Source: Cardiocondyla obscurior (lineage: Eukaryota; Arthropoda; Insecta; Hymenoptera; Formicidae). Taken from it: a stretch of DNA of 64,000 nt. The stretch covers positions 3,644,771 to 3,708,770 of the forward strand of contig NC_091884.1 of assembly GCF_019399895.1 (NCBI RefSeq). Direction: 5' to 3'. The number at the start of each line of letters is the position of its first letter. Positions within the stretch are counted from its first letter, which is position 1. The notes beneath the pieces were generated by a model, which was given only the letters and a program-made list of their open reading frames with translations, ran no database searches and had not been told where the DNA came from. Positions 21,020 to 32,663 of this stretch are shown piece after piece. The position numbers and the translations under genes were made by a program.

Positions 21020-22016
21020 TTGTGTTGCTTTCTGCACGTAGTTACTTCCGGCGGTCCGACCGTCAAAGTACGCGAGCCTCGTGTTGCTTTCGGCTCGGAG
21101 TTACTTCCGCGCGGTCCTAGCGACAAAGTACGCGAGCCTCGTGTTGCTTTCGGCTCGGGGTTACTTCCGCGCGGTTCGATCGGCAAAGTACGCGAGCCTC
21201 GTGTTGCTTTCGGCTCGGAGTTACTTCCGCGCGGTCCTAGCGGCAAAGTACGCGAGCCTCGTGTTGCTTTCGGCTCGGGTTACTTCCGCGCGTCCTAGCG
21301 GCAAAGTACGCGAGCCTCGTGTTGCTTTCGGCTCGGAGTTACTTCCGCGCGGTCCTAGCGGCAAAGTACGCGAGCCTCGTGTTGCTTTCGGCTCGGAGGT
21401 TACTTCCGCGCGGTCCTAGCGGCAAAGTACGCGAGCCTCGTGTTGCTTTCGGCTCGGAGTTACTTCCGCGCGGTTCGCGACAAAGTACGCGAGCCTCGTG
21501 TTGCTTTCGGCTCGGAGTTACTTCCGCGCGGTCCTAGCGGCAAAGTACGCGAGCCTCGTGTTGCTTTCGGCTCGGGTTTACTTCCGCGCGGTCCTAGCGG
21601 CAAAGTACGCGAGCCTCGTGTTGCTTTCGGCTCGGAGTTACTTCCGCGCGGTCCGATCGGCAAAGTACGCGAGCCTCGTGTTGCTTTCGGCTCGGAGTTA
21701 CTTCCGCGCGGTCCGATCGGCAAAGTACGCGAGCCTCGTGTTGCTTTCGGCTCGTAGCTACTTTCGAGCGGTTCGGACAACAGTCGCGAGCCCTGTGTTG
21801 CTACTCCGGGGCTGCTTCCGAACGTTTCGGGCAATCAACTTTTGTTCTCCGTATTGTTTTTTAAGCTATCTTAGCTATTTTCTCGTAAAAGTTAAATTTT
21901 CGCGTTTTGTGCTGTTTTTCGAGCTCTCTGCTGGCGATCGTCTATGTTCTTAAATCTCGTGTTATTTTCTTGAGCTCTTCGTAATTTCGGCCGACGAGCG
22001 GCTAAGTTTACGAGTT
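21020..22016. repeat. Unit 27, n = 12
   Basis: Order: Ent (TTCCGGCGG), Mb, Mt (CTCGGGGTTAC), Md x4 (one short, one with GGAGGTTAC), a GGTTCGCGAC monomer, Md, Md, Mc, Mc, cassette. X is shortened (CAACAGTCGCG). Confidence 0.92.
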
Positions 22017-22541
22017 TTGTGTTGCTTTCTGCACGTAGTTACTTCCGAGCGGTCCGACCGTCAAAGTACGCGAGCCTCGTGTTGCTTTCGGCTCGGAGTT
22101 ACTTCCGCGCGGTCCTAGCGACAAAGTACGCGAGCCTCGTGTTGCTTTCGGCTCGGGGTTACTTCCGCGCGGTTCGATCGGCAAAGTACGCGAGCCTCGT
22201 GTTGCTTTCGGCTCGGAGTTACTTCCGCGCGGTCCGTTCGGCAAAGTACGCGAGCCTCGTGTTGCTTTCGGCTCGTAGCTACTTTCGAGCGGTTCGGACA
22301 ACAAAGTCCGCGAGCCCTGTGTGCTACTGCTCGGGCTGCTTCCGAACGTTTCGGGCAATCAACTTTTTGTTCTCCGTATTGTTTTTTAAGCTATCTTAGC
22401 TATTTTCTCGTAAAAGTTAAATTTTCGCGTTTTGTGCTGTTTTTCGAGCTCTCTGCTGGCGATCGTCTATGTTCTTAAATCTCGTGTTATTTTCTTGAGC
22501 TCTTCGTAATTTCGGCCGACGAGCGGCTAAGTTTACGAGTT
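22017..22541. repeat. Unit 28, n = 4
   Basis: Order: Ent (TTCCGAGCGG, the left-end subtype), Mb, Mt (CTCGGGGTTAC), a CCGTTCGGC monomer, cassette. This is the last minimal unit in the window. Confidence 0.94.
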
Positions 22542-23537
22542 TGGTGTTGCTTTCTGCACGTAGTTACTTCCGAGCGGTCCGACCGTCAAAGTACGCGAGC
22601 CTCGTGTTGCTTTCGGCTCGGAGTTACTTCCGCGCGGTCCTAGCGACAAAGTACGCGAGCCTCGTGTTGCTTTCCGGGTTACTTCCGCGCGGTCCGATCG
22701 GCAAGTACGCGAGCCTCGTGTTGCTTTCGGCTCGGGGTTACTTCCGCGCGGTCCTAGCGGCAAAGTACGCGAGCCTCGTGTTGCTTTCGGCTCGGAGTTA
22801 CTTCCGCGCGGTCCGAGCGGCAAAGTACGCGAGCCTCGTGTTGCTTTCGGCTCGGAGTTACTTCCGCGCGGTCCGGCGAGCGGAAAGTACGCGAGCCTCG
22901 TGTTGCTTTCGGCTCGGGTTACTTCCGCGCGGTCCTAGCGGCAAAGTACGCGAGCCTCGTGTTGCGGCTCGGAGTTACTTCCGCGCGGTTCGATCGGCAA
23001 ANACGCGAGCCTCGTGTTGCTTTCGGCCCGGAGTTACTTCCGCGCGGTCCGAGCGGCAAAGTACGCGAGCCTCGTGTTGCTTTCGGCTCGGAGTTACTTC
23101 CGCGCGGTCCTAGCGACAAAGTAGGCGAGCCTCGTGTTGCTTTCGGCTCGGAGTTACTTCCGCGCGGTCCGATCGGCAAAGTACGCGAGCCTCGTGTTGC
23201 TTTCTGGCTGGAGTTACTTCCGCGCGGTCCGATCGGCAAAGTACGCGAGCCTCGTGTTGCTTTCGGCTCGTAGCTACTTTCGAGCGGTTCGAACAACAAA
23301 GTCCGCGAGCCCTGTGTTGCTACTGCTCGGGGCTGCTTCCGAACGTTTCGGGCAATCAACTTTTTGTTCTCCGTATTGTTTTTTAAGCTATCTTAGCTAT
23401 TTTCTCGTAAAAGCAATTTTCGCGTTTTGTGCTGTTTTTTCGAGCTCTGCTGGCGATCGTCTATGTTCTTAAATCTCGTGTTATTTTCTTGAGCTCTTCT
23501 TGTAATTCCGGCCGACGAGCGGCTAAGTTTACGAGTT
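22542..23537. repeat. Unit 29, n = 12
   Basis: Order: Ent, Mb, Mc (short), Md, Ms, an enlarged CCGGCGAGCGG monomer, Md, Mt (with an N), Ms, Mb, Mc, Mc (TCTGGCTGGAG), cassette. X is TTCGAACAAC. Z loses the TTAAA segment (AAAAGCAATTTTCG), as in the units ending near 30.3, 41.2 and 44.9 kb. Confidence 0.91.
23002..23002. other. Single ambiguous base (N)
   Basis: One N stands where two bases, GT, are expected in CAAAGTACGCG. It marks an unresolved consensus position inside an Mt monomer. Confidence 0.98.
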
Positions 23538-24416
23538 TTGTGTTGCTTTCTGCACGTAGTTACTTCCGGGCGGTCCGACCGTCAAAGTACGCGAGCCTCG
23601 TGTTGCTTTCGGCCTCGGAGTTACTTCGCGCGGTCCTAGCGGCTGGCGTACGCGAGCCTCGTGTTGCTTTCGGCTCGGAGTTACTTCCGCGCGATCCTAG
23701 CGGCAAAGTACGCGAGCCTCGTGTTGCTTTCGGCTCGGAGTTACTTCCGCGCGGTCCTAGCGGCAAAGTACGCGAGCCTCGTGTTGCTTTCGGCTCGGAG
23801 TTACTTCCGCGCGGTTCAGCGACAAAGTACGCGAGCCTCGTGTTGCTTTCGGCTCGGAGTTACTCTGCGCGGTCCGATCGGGTACGCGAGCCTCGTGTTG
23901 CTTTCTGGCTCGGAGTTACTCCGCGCGGTCCTAGCGGCAAAGTTCGCGAGCCTCGTGTTGCTTTCGGCTCGGAGTTACTTCCGCGCGGTCCTAGCGACAA
24001 AGTACGCGAGCCTCGTGTTGCTTTCGGCCTGGAGTTACTTCCGCGCGGTCGATCGGCAAAGTACGCGAGCCTCGTGTTGCTTTCGGCTCGGAGTTACTTC
24101 CGCGCGGTCCGATCGGCAAAGTACGCGAGCCTCGTGTTGCTTTCGGCTCGTAGCTACTTTCGAGCGGTTCGGACAACAAGGTCCGCGAGCCCTGTGTTGC
24201 TACTGCTCGGGGCTGCTTCCGAACGTTTCGGGCAATCAACTTTTTGTTCTCCGTATTGTTTTAAGCTATCTTAGCTATTTTCTCGTAAAAGTTAAATTTT
24301 CGCGTTTTGTGCTGTTTTTCGAGCTCTCTGCTGGCGATCGTCTATGTTCTTAAATCTCGTGTTATTTTCTTGAGCACTTCGTAATTTCGGCCGACGAGCG
24401 GCTAAGTTTACGAGTT
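23538..24416. repeat. Unit 30, n = 10
   Basis: Order: Ent, Md (damaged, GGCTGGCGTACG), Md (GCGCGATCCTAGCG), Md, Mb-like (GGTTCAGCGAC), Mc (short), Md (short), Mb, Mc (GGTCGATCGGC), Mc, cassette. X reads AACAAGGTCCGCG. V reads GAGCACTTCG. Confidence 0.91.
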
Positions 24417-25170
24417 TTGTGTTGCTTTCTGCACGTAGTTACTTCCGGGCGGTCCGACTGTCAAAGTACGCGAGCCTCGTGTTGCTTTCGGCTCGGAGTT
24501 ACTTCCGCGCGGTCCTAGCGATAAAGTACGCGAGCCTCGTGTTGCTTTCGGCTCGGAGTTACTTCCGCGCGGTCCGATCGGCAAAGTACGCGAGCCTCGT
24601 GTTGCTTTCGGCTCGGAGTTACTTCCGCGCGGTCCTAGCGGCAAAGTACGCGAGCCTCGTGTTGCTTTCGGCCGGGAGTTACTTCCGCGCGGTCCTAGCG
24701 GCAAAGTACGCGAGCCTCGTGTTGCTTTCGGCTCGGAGTTACTCCCGCGCGGTCCTAGCGACAAAGTACGCGAGCCTCGTGTTGCTTTCGGCTCGGAGTT
24801 ACTTCCGCGCGGTCTGATCGGCAAAGTACGCGAGCCTCGTGTTGCTTTCGGCTCGGAGTTACTTCCGCGCGGTCCGATCGGCAAAGTACGCGAGCCTCGT
24901 GTTGCTTTCGGCTCGTAGTTACTGAGCGGTTCGACAAGTCCGCGAGCCCTGTGTTGCTACTGCTCGGGGCTGCTTCCGAACGTTTCGCAATCAACTTTTT
25001 GTTCTCCGTATTGTTTTTGCTATCTTAGCTATTTTCTCGTAAAAGTTAAATTTTCGCGTTTTGTGCTGTTTTTCGAGCTCTCTGCTGGCGATCGTCTATG
25101 TTCTTAAATCTCGTGTTATTTTCTTGAGCTCTTCGTAATTTCGGCCGACGAGCGGCTAAGTTTACGAGTT
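24417..25170. repeat. Unit 31, n = 8
   Basis: Order: Ent with GACTGTC (first such copy), Mb (GCGATAAAG), Mc, Md, Md (CGGCCGGGAG), Mb (ACTCCCGCG), a TCTGATCGGC monomer, Mc, cassette. X is about 13 bases short. Several right-domain markers first appear in this unit. Confidence 0.92.
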
Positions 25171-26781
25171 TTGTGTTGCTTTCTGCACGTAGTTACTTCC
25201 GCGCGGTCCGACCGTCAAAGTACGCGAGCCTCGTGTTGCTTTCGGCTCGGAGTTACTTCCGCGCGGTCCTAGCGACAAAGTACGCGAGCCTCGTGTTGCT
25301 TTCGGCTCGGAGTTACTTCCGCGCGGTTCGATCGGCAAAGTACGCGAGCCTCGTGTTGCTTTCGGCTCGGAGTTACTTCCGCGCGGTCCGATCGGCAAAG
25401 TACGCGAGCCTCGTGTTGCTTTCGGCTCGGAGTTACTTCCGCGCGGTCTTAGCGGCAAAGTACGCGAGCCTCGTGTTGCTTTCGGCTCGGAGTTACTTCC
25501 GCGCGGTCCGAGCGGCAAAGTACGCGAGCCTCGTGTTGCTTTCGGCTCGGAGTTACTTCCGCGCGGTCCTAGCGGCAAAGTACGCGAGCCTCGTGTTGCT
25601 TTCGGCTGGAGTTACTCCGCGCGGTCCTAGCGACAAAGTACGCGAGCCTCGTGTTGCTTTCGGCTCGGAGTTACTTCCGCGCGGTTCGATCGGCAAAGTA
25701 CGCGAGCCTCGTGTTGCTTTCGGCTCGGAGTTACTTCCGCGCGGTCCGATCGGCAAAGTACGCGAGCCTCGTGTTGCTTTCGGCTCGGAGTTACTCCCGC
25801 GCGGTCCTAGCGGCAAAGTACGCGAGCCTCGTGTTGCTTTCGGCTCGGAGTTACTTCCGCGCGGTCTGATCGGCAAAGTACGCGAGCCTCGTGTTGCTTT
25901 CGGCTCGGAGTTACTTCCGCGCGGTCCGAGCGGCAAAGTACGAGCCTCGTGTTGCTTTCGGCTCGAGTTACTCCGCGCGGTCCTAGCGGCAAGTACGCGA
26001 GCCCGTGTTGCTTTCGGCCTGAGTTACTCCGCGCGATCCTAGCGGGCGCTACGCGAGCCCTCGAGTTACTTTCTGGCCTCGCAAATGCGCGAGCCTCGTG
26101 TTGCTTTCGGCTCGGAGTTACCCGCGCGGTCCTAGCGGCAAAGTAGGCGAGCCTCGTGTTGCTTTCGGCTCGGAGTTACTTCCGCGCGGTCCTAGCGGCA
26201 AAGTACGCGAGCCTCGTGTTGCTTTCGGCTCGGAGTTACTTCCGCGCGGTCCGAGCGGCAAAGTACGCGAGCCTCGTGTTGCTTTCGGCTCGGAGTTACT
26301 TCCGCGCGGTCCCTAGCGCTACGCGAGCCTCGTGTTGCTTTCGGCCTGAGTTACTTCCGCGCGGTCCTAGCGGCAAAGTACGCGAGCCTCGTGTTGCTTT
26401 CGGCTCGGAGTTACTTCCGCGCGGTCCGATCGGCAAAGTACGCGAGCCTCGTGTTGCTTTCGGCTCGGAGTTACTTCCGCGCGGTCCGATCGGCAAAGTA
26501 CGCGAGCCTCGTGTTGCTTTCGGCTCGTAGCTTTCGAGCGTTCGACAACAAAGTCCGCGAGCCCTGTGTTGCTACTGCTCGGGCTGCTTCCGAACGTTTC
26601 GCAATCAACTTTTTGTTCTCCGTATTGTTTTTTAAGCTATCTTAGCTATTTCTCAAAAGCGTTAAATTTTCGCGTTTTGTGCTGTTTTTTCGAGCTCTCT
26701 GCTGGCGATCGTCTATGTTCTTAAATCTGTTATTTTCTTGAGCTCGTAATTTCGGCCGACGAGCGGCTAAGTTTACGAGTT
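25171..26781. repeat. Unit 32, n = 23, with decayed block
   Basis: The clean start is Ent (TTCCGCGCGG), Mb, Mt, Mc, Md, Ms, Md. A repeat of the Mb, Mt, Mc triad follows, then Md (ACTCCC) and a TCTGATCGGC monomer. Positions 13 to 21 (about 25.92 to 26.40 kb) are indel-rich, including a 36-bp remnant at 26060-26095. It ends Mc, Mc and a shortened cassette. Confidence 0.9.
26060..26095. repeat. Strongly truncated monomer
   Basis: Only about 36 bp remain: TCGAGTTACTTTCTGG, then CCTCGCAAATGCGCGAGCC. The GCGCGG centre is gone. It is one of the worst-preserved monomers in the array. Confidence 0.75.
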
Positions 26782-27606
26782 TTGTGTTGCTTTCTGCACG
26801 TAGTTACTTCCGGGCGGTCCGACTGTCAAAGTACGCGAGCCTCGTGTTGCTTTCGGCTCGGAGTTACTTCCGCGCGGTCCTAGCGACAAAGTACGCGAGC
26901 CTCGTGTTGCTTTCGGCTCGGAGTTACTCCCGCGCGGTTCGATCGGCAAAGTACGCGAGCCTCGTGTTGCTTTCGGCTCGGAGTTACTTCCGCGCGGTCC
27001 TAGCGGCAAAGTACGCGAGCCTCGTGTTGCTTTCGGCTCGGAGTTACTTCCGCGCGGTCCTAGCAACAAAGTACGCGAGCCTCGTGTTGCTTTCGGCTCG
27101 GAGTTACTACCGCGCGGTCCTAGCGGCAAAGTACGCGAGCCTCGTGTTGCTTTCGGCTCGGAGTTACTTCCGCGCGGTCCTAGCGACAAAGTACGCGAGC
27201 CTCGTGTTGCTTTCGGCTCGGAGTTACTTCCGCGCGGTTCGATCGGCAAAGTACGCGAGCCTCGTGTTGCTTTCGGCTCGGAGTTACTTCAGCGCGGTCC
27301 GATCGGCAAAGTACGCGAGCCTCGTGTTGCTTTCGGCTCGTAGCTACTTTCGAGCGTCTCGACAACAAAGTCCGCGAGCCCTGTGTTGCTACTGCTCGGG
27401 GCTGCTTCCGAACGTTTCGGCAATCAACTTTTGTTCTCCGTATTGTTTTTTAAGCTATCTTAGCTATTTTCTCGTAAAAGTTAAATTTTCGCGTTTTGTG
27501 CTGTTTTTTCGAGCTCTCTGCTGGCGATCGTCTATGTTCTTAAACCTCGTGTTATTTTCTTGAGCTCTTCGTAATTTCGGCCGACGAGCGGCTAAGTTTA
27601 CGAGTT
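26782..27606. repeat. Unit 33, n = 9
   Basis: Order: Ent (GACTGTC), Mb, Mt (ACTCCC), Md, Mb-like (TAGCAAC), Md (ACTACCGCG), Mb, Mt, Mc (TTCAGCGCGG), cassette. X is shortened (GAGCGTCTCGACAAC). It is the first of the n = 9 units of the right domain. Confidence 0.93.
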
Positions 27607-30368
27607 TTGTGTTGCTTTCTGCACGTAGTTACTTCCGGGCGGTCCGACCGTCAAAGTACGCGAGCCTCGTGTTGCTTTCGGCTCGGAGTTACTTCCGCGC
27701 GGTCCTAGCGACAAAGTACGCGAGCCTCGTGTTGCTTTCGGCTCGGAGTTACTTCCGCGCGGTTCGATCGGCAAAGTACGCGAGCCTCGTGTTGCTTTCG
27801 GCTCGGAGTTACTTCCGCGCGGTCCTAGCGGCAAAGTACGCGAGCCTCGTGTTGCTTTCGGCTCGGAGTTACTTCCGCGCGGTCCTAGCGGCAAAGTACG
27901 CGAGCCTCGTTGCTTTCTGGCTCGGAGTTACTTCCGCGCGGTCCTAGCGGCAAAGTACGCGAGCCTCGTGTTGCTTTCGGCTCGGAGTTACTTCCGCGCG
28001 GTCCTAGCGGCAAAGTACGCGAGCCTCGTGTTGCTTTCGGCTCGGAGTTACTTCCGCGCGGTCCGATCGGCAAAGTACGCGAGCCTCGTGTTGCTTTCGG
28101 CTCGAGTTACTTCCGCGCGGTCCGAGCGGCAAAGTACGCGAGCCTCGTGTTGCTTTCGGCTCGAGTTACTTCCGCGCGGTCCGATCGGCAAAGTACGCGA
28201 GCCTCGTGTTGCTTTCGGCTCGGAGTTACTTCCGCGCGGTCCTGGCAAAGTACGCGAGCCTGTGTTGCTTTCGGCTCGGAGTTACTTCCGCGCGGTCCGA
28301 GCGGCAAAGTACGCGAGCCTCGTGTTGCTTTCGGCTCGGAGTTACTTCCGCGCGGTCCTAGCGGCAAAGTACGCGAGCCTCGTGTTGCTTTCGGCTCGGA
28401 GTTACTTCCGCGCGGTCCGATCGGCAAAGTACGCGAGCCTCGTGTTGCTTTCGGCTCGGAGTTACTTCCGCGCGGTCCTAGCGGCAAAGTACGCGAGCCT
28501 CGTGTTGCTTTCGGCTCGGAGTTACTCCCGCGCGGTCCTAGCGGCAAAGTACGCGAGCCTCGTGTTGCTTTCGGCTCGGAGTTACTTCCGCGCGGTCCTA
28601 GCGGCGTGTACGCGAGCCTCGTGTTGCTTTCGGCTCGGAGTTACTTCCGCGCGGTCCGAGCGGCAAAGTACGCGAGCCTCGTGTTGCTTTCGGCTCGGAG
28701 TTACTTCCGCGCGGTTCGATCGGCAAAGTACGCGAGCCTCGTGTTGCTTTCGGCCTGGAGTTACTTCCGCGCGGTCCTAGCGGCAAAGTACGCGAGCCTC
28801 GTGTTGCTTTCGGCTCGGAGTTACTTCCGCGCGGTCGATCGGCAAAGTACGCGAGCCTCGTGTTGCTCGGCTCGGAGTTACTCCGCGCGGTCCTAGCGGC
28901 AAAGTACGCGAGCCTCGTGTTGCTTTCGGCTCGGAGTTACTTCCGCGCGGTCTGATCGGCAAAGTACGCGAGCCTCGTGTTGCTTTCGGCTCGGAGTTAC
29001 TTCCGCGCGGTCCTAGCGGCAAAGTACGCGAGCCTCGTGTTGCTTTCGGCTCGGAGTTACTTCCGCGCGGTCCTAGCGGCAAAGTACGCGAGCCTCGTGT
29101 TGCTTTCGGCTCGGAGTTACTTCCGCGCGGTCCTAGCGACACGCGAGCCTCGTGTTGCTTTCGGCTCGGAGTTACTCCGCGCGGTTCGATCGGCAAAGTA
29201 CGCGAGCCTCGTGTTGCTTTCGGCCGGAGTTACTTCCGCGCGGTCCGACGGCAAAGTACGCGAGCCTCGTGTTGCTTTCGGCTCGGAGTTACTTCCGCGC
29301 GGTCCTAGCGACAAAGTACGCGAGCCTCGTGTTGCTTTCGGCTCGAGTTACCCGCGCGGTTCGATCGGCGTACGCGAGCCTCGTGTTGCTTTCGGCTCGG
29401 AGTTACTTCCGCGCGGTCCGATCGGCAAAGTACGCGAGCCTCGTGTTGCTTTCGGCTCGGAGTTACTTCGCGCGGTCCTAGCGGAAAGTACGCGAGCCTC
29501 GTGTTGCTTTCGGCTCGGAGTTACTCCGCGCGGTCCGAGCGGCAAAGTACGCGAGCCTCGTGTTGCTTTCGGCTCGGAGTTACTCCGCGCGGTCCTAGCG
29601 GCTAAGTACGCGAGCCTCGTGTTGCTTTCGGCTCGGAGTTACTTCCGCGCGGTCCGATCGGCAAAGTACGCGAGCCTCGTGTTGCTTTCGGCTCGAGTTA
29701 CTTCCGCGCGGTCCTAGCGGAAAGTACGCGAGCCTCGTGTTGCTTTCGGCTCGGAGTTACTTCCGCGCGGTCCTAGCGGCAAAGTACGCGAGCCTCGTGT
29801 TGCTTTCGGCTCGGAGTTACTTCCGCGCGGTCCTAGCGGCAAAGTACGCGAGCCTCGTGTTGCTTTCGGCTCGGAGTTACTTCCGCGCGGTCCTAGCGGC
29901 AAAGTACGCGAGCCTCGTGTTGCTTTCGGCTCGGAGTTACTTCCGCGCGGTCCTAGCGGCAAAGTACGCGAGCCTCGTGTTGCTTTCGGCTCGGAGTTAC
30001 TTCCGCGCGGTCGATCGGCAAAGTACGCGAGCCTCGTGTTGCTTTCGGCTCGGAGTTACTTCCGCGCGGTCCGATCGGCAAAGTACGCGAGCCTCGTGTT
30101 GCTTTCGGCTCGTAGCTACTTTCGAGCGGTTCGAACAACAAAGTCCGCGAGCCCTGTGTTACTACTGCTCGGGGCTGCTTCCGAACGTTTCGGGCAATCA
30201 ACTTTTGTTCTCCGTATTGTTTTTTTAAGCTATCTTAGCTATTTTCTCGTAAAAGCAACGTTTTGTGCTGTTTTTCGAGCTCTCTGCTGGCGATCGTCTA
30301 TGTTCTTAAATCTCGTGTTATTTTTGAGCTCAGTAATTTCGGCCGACGAGCGGCTAAGTTTACGAGTT
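27607..30368. repeat. Unit 34, n = 42, longest unit
   Basis: The unit starts Ent, Mb, Mt, Md x4, Mc. Many shortened Md, Ms and Mc copies follow between about 27.9 and 29.7 kb. It closes with five Md, Mc (GGTCGATCGGC), Mc and the cassette. An Mt preceded by Mb lies at about 29.19 kb, exactly 15 monomers before X, and is followed by a shortened CCGACGGC monomer. The same arrangement occurs in units 37, 40, 49 and 52. Y is the TTACTACTG subtype and X is TTCGAACAAC. Confidence 0.9.
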
Positions 30369-31188
30369 TTGTGTTGCTTTCTGCACGTAGTTACTTCCGC
30401 GCGGTCCGACCGTCAAAGTACGCGAGCCTCGTGTTGCTTTCGGCTCGGAGTTACTTCCGCGCGGTCCTAGCGGCAAAGTACGCGAGCCTCGTGTTGCTTT
30501 CGGCTCGGAGTTACTTCCGCGCGGTCCGATCGGCAAAGTACGCGAGCCTCGTGTTGCTTTCGGCTCGGAGTTACTTCGGCGCGGTCCTAGCGGCAAAGTA
30601 CGCGAGCCTCGTGTTGCTTTCGGCTCGGAGTTACTTCCGCGCGGTCCTAGCGGCAAAGTACGCGAGCCTCGTGTTGCTTTCGGCTCGGAGTTACTTCCGC
30701 GCGGTCCTAGCGGCAAAGTACGCGAGCCTCGTGTTGCTTTCGGCTCGGAGTTACTTCCGCGCGGTCCTAGCGGCAAAGTACGCGAGCCTCGTGTTGCTTT
30801 CGGCTCGGAGTTACTTCCGCGCGGTCCGATCGGCAAAGTACGCGAGCCTCGTGTTGCTTTCGGCTCGGAGTTACTCCCGCGCGGTCCGATCGGCAAAGTA
30901 CGCGAGCCTCGTGTTGCTTTCGGCTCGTAGCTACTTTCGAGCGGTTCGAACAACAAAGTCCGCGAGCCCTGTGTTACTACTGCTCGGGGCTGCTTCCGAA
31001 CGTTTCGGGCAATCAACTTTTTGTTCTCCGTATTGTTTTAAGCTATCTTAGCTATTTTCTCGTAAAAGTTAATTTTCGCGTTTTGTGCTGTTTCGAGCTC
31101 TCTGCTGGCGATCGTCTATGTTCTTAACTCGTGTTATTTTCTTGAGCTCTTCGTAATTTCGGCCGACGAGCGGCTAAGTTTACGAGTT
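30369..31188. repeat. Unit 35, n = 9
   Basis: Order: Ent (TTCCGCGCGG), Md, Mc, Md (TTCGGCGCGG), Md x3, Mc, Mc (ACTCCC), cassette. Y is TTACTACTG and X is TTCGAACAAC, as in unit 34. First member of super-repeat copy 30369-34763. Confidence 0.93.
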
Positions 31189-32663
31189 TTGTGTTGCTTT
31201 CTGCACGTAGTTACTTCCGCGGTCCGACTGTCAAAGTACGCGAGCCTCGTGTTGCTTTCGGCTCGGAGTTACTTCCGCGCGGTCCTAGCGACAAAGTACG
31301 CGAGCCTCGTGTTGCTTTCGGCTCGGAGTTACTTCCGCGCGGTTCGATCGGCAAAGTACGCGAGCCTCGTGTTGCTTTCGGCTCGGAGTTACTTCCGCGC
31401 GGTCCGCGGCAGTACGCGAGCCTCGTGTTGCTTTCGGCTCGAGTTACTCCGCGCGGTCCTAGCGGCAAAGTACGCGAGCCTCGTGTTGCTTTCGGCCTGG
31501 AGTTACTTCCGCGCGGTCCTAGCGGCAAAGTACGCGAGCCTCGTGTTGCTTTCGGCTCGGAGTTACTTCCGCGCGGTCCGAGCGGCAAAGTACGCGAGCC
31601 TCGTGTTGCTTTCGGCTCGGAGTTACTTCCGCGCGGTCCGATCGGCAAAGTACGCGAGCCTCGTGTTGCTTTCGGCTCGGAGTTACTTCCGCGCGGTCCT
31701 AGCGGCAAAGTACGCGAGCCTCGTGTTGCTTTCGGCTCGGAGTTACTCCCGCGCGGTCCGATCGGCAAAGTACGCGAGCCTCGTGTTGCTTTCGGCTCGG
31801 AGTTACTTCCGCGCGGTCCGAGCGGCAAAGTACGCGAGCCTCGTGTTGCTTTCGGCTCGGAGTTACTTCCGCGCGGTCCTAGCGGCAAAGTACGCGAGCC
31901 TCGTGTTGCTTTCGGCTCGGAGTTACTTCCGCGCGGTCCTAGCGGCAAAGTACGCGAGCCTCGTGTTGCTTTCGGCTCGGAGTTACTTCCGCGCGGTCCT
32001 AGCGAAAAAGTACGCGAGCCTCGTGTTGCTTTCGGCTCGGAGTTACTTCCGCGCGGTCCGATCGGCAAAGTACGCGAGCCTCGTGTTGCTTTCGGCTCGG
32101 AGTTACTCCCGCGCGGTCCGAGCGGCAAAGTACGCGAGCCTCGTGTTGCTTTCGGCTCGGAGTTACTTCCGCGCGGTCCGAGCGGCAAAGTACGCGAGCC
32201 TCGTGTTGCTTTCGGCTCGGAGTTACTTCCGCGCGGTCCTAGCGACAAAGTACGCGAGCCTCGTGTTGCTTTCGGCTCGGAGTTACTTCCGCGCGGTTCG
32301 ATCGGCAAAGTACGCGAGCCTCGTGTTGCTTTCGGCTCGGAGTTACTTCCGCGCGGTCCGATCGGCAAAGTACGCGAGCCTCGTGTTGCTTTCGGCTCGT
32401 AGCTACTTTCGAGCGGTTCGAACAACAAAGTCCGCGAGCCCTGTGTTGCTACTGCTCGGGGCTGCCCGAACGTTTCGGCAATCAACTTTTGTTCTCCGTA
32501 TTGTTTTTTAAGCTATCTTAGCTATTTTCTCGTAAAAGTTAAATTTTCGCGTTTTGTGCTGTTTTTCGAGCTCTCTGCTGGCGATCGTCTATGTTCTTAA
32601 ATCTCGTGTTATTTTCTTGAGCTCTTCGTAATTTCGGCCGACGAGCGGCTAAGTTTACGAGTT
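31189..32663. repeat. Unit 36, n = 20
   Basis: Order: Ent (GACTGTC, short), Mb, Mt, Ms-like (CCGCGGC), Md, Md, Ms, Mc, Md, Mc, Ms, Md, Md, Mb-like (GCGAAAAAG), Mc, Ms, Ms, Mb, Mt, Mc, cassette. Positions 8 to 15 and 18 to 20 match units 39 and 42 type for type, with few exceptions. Confidence 0.93.

Noticed and set aside
31189..32511. Long plus-strand frame of 440 codons with MLLSARSYF-type repeats, and a 424-codon frame on the other strand
   Set aside because: Both strands are open over the same bases, the frame shifts freely at indels between monomers, every cassette breaks it, and no splice, start or promoter context is seen. It is a by-product of a 60-bp repeat.
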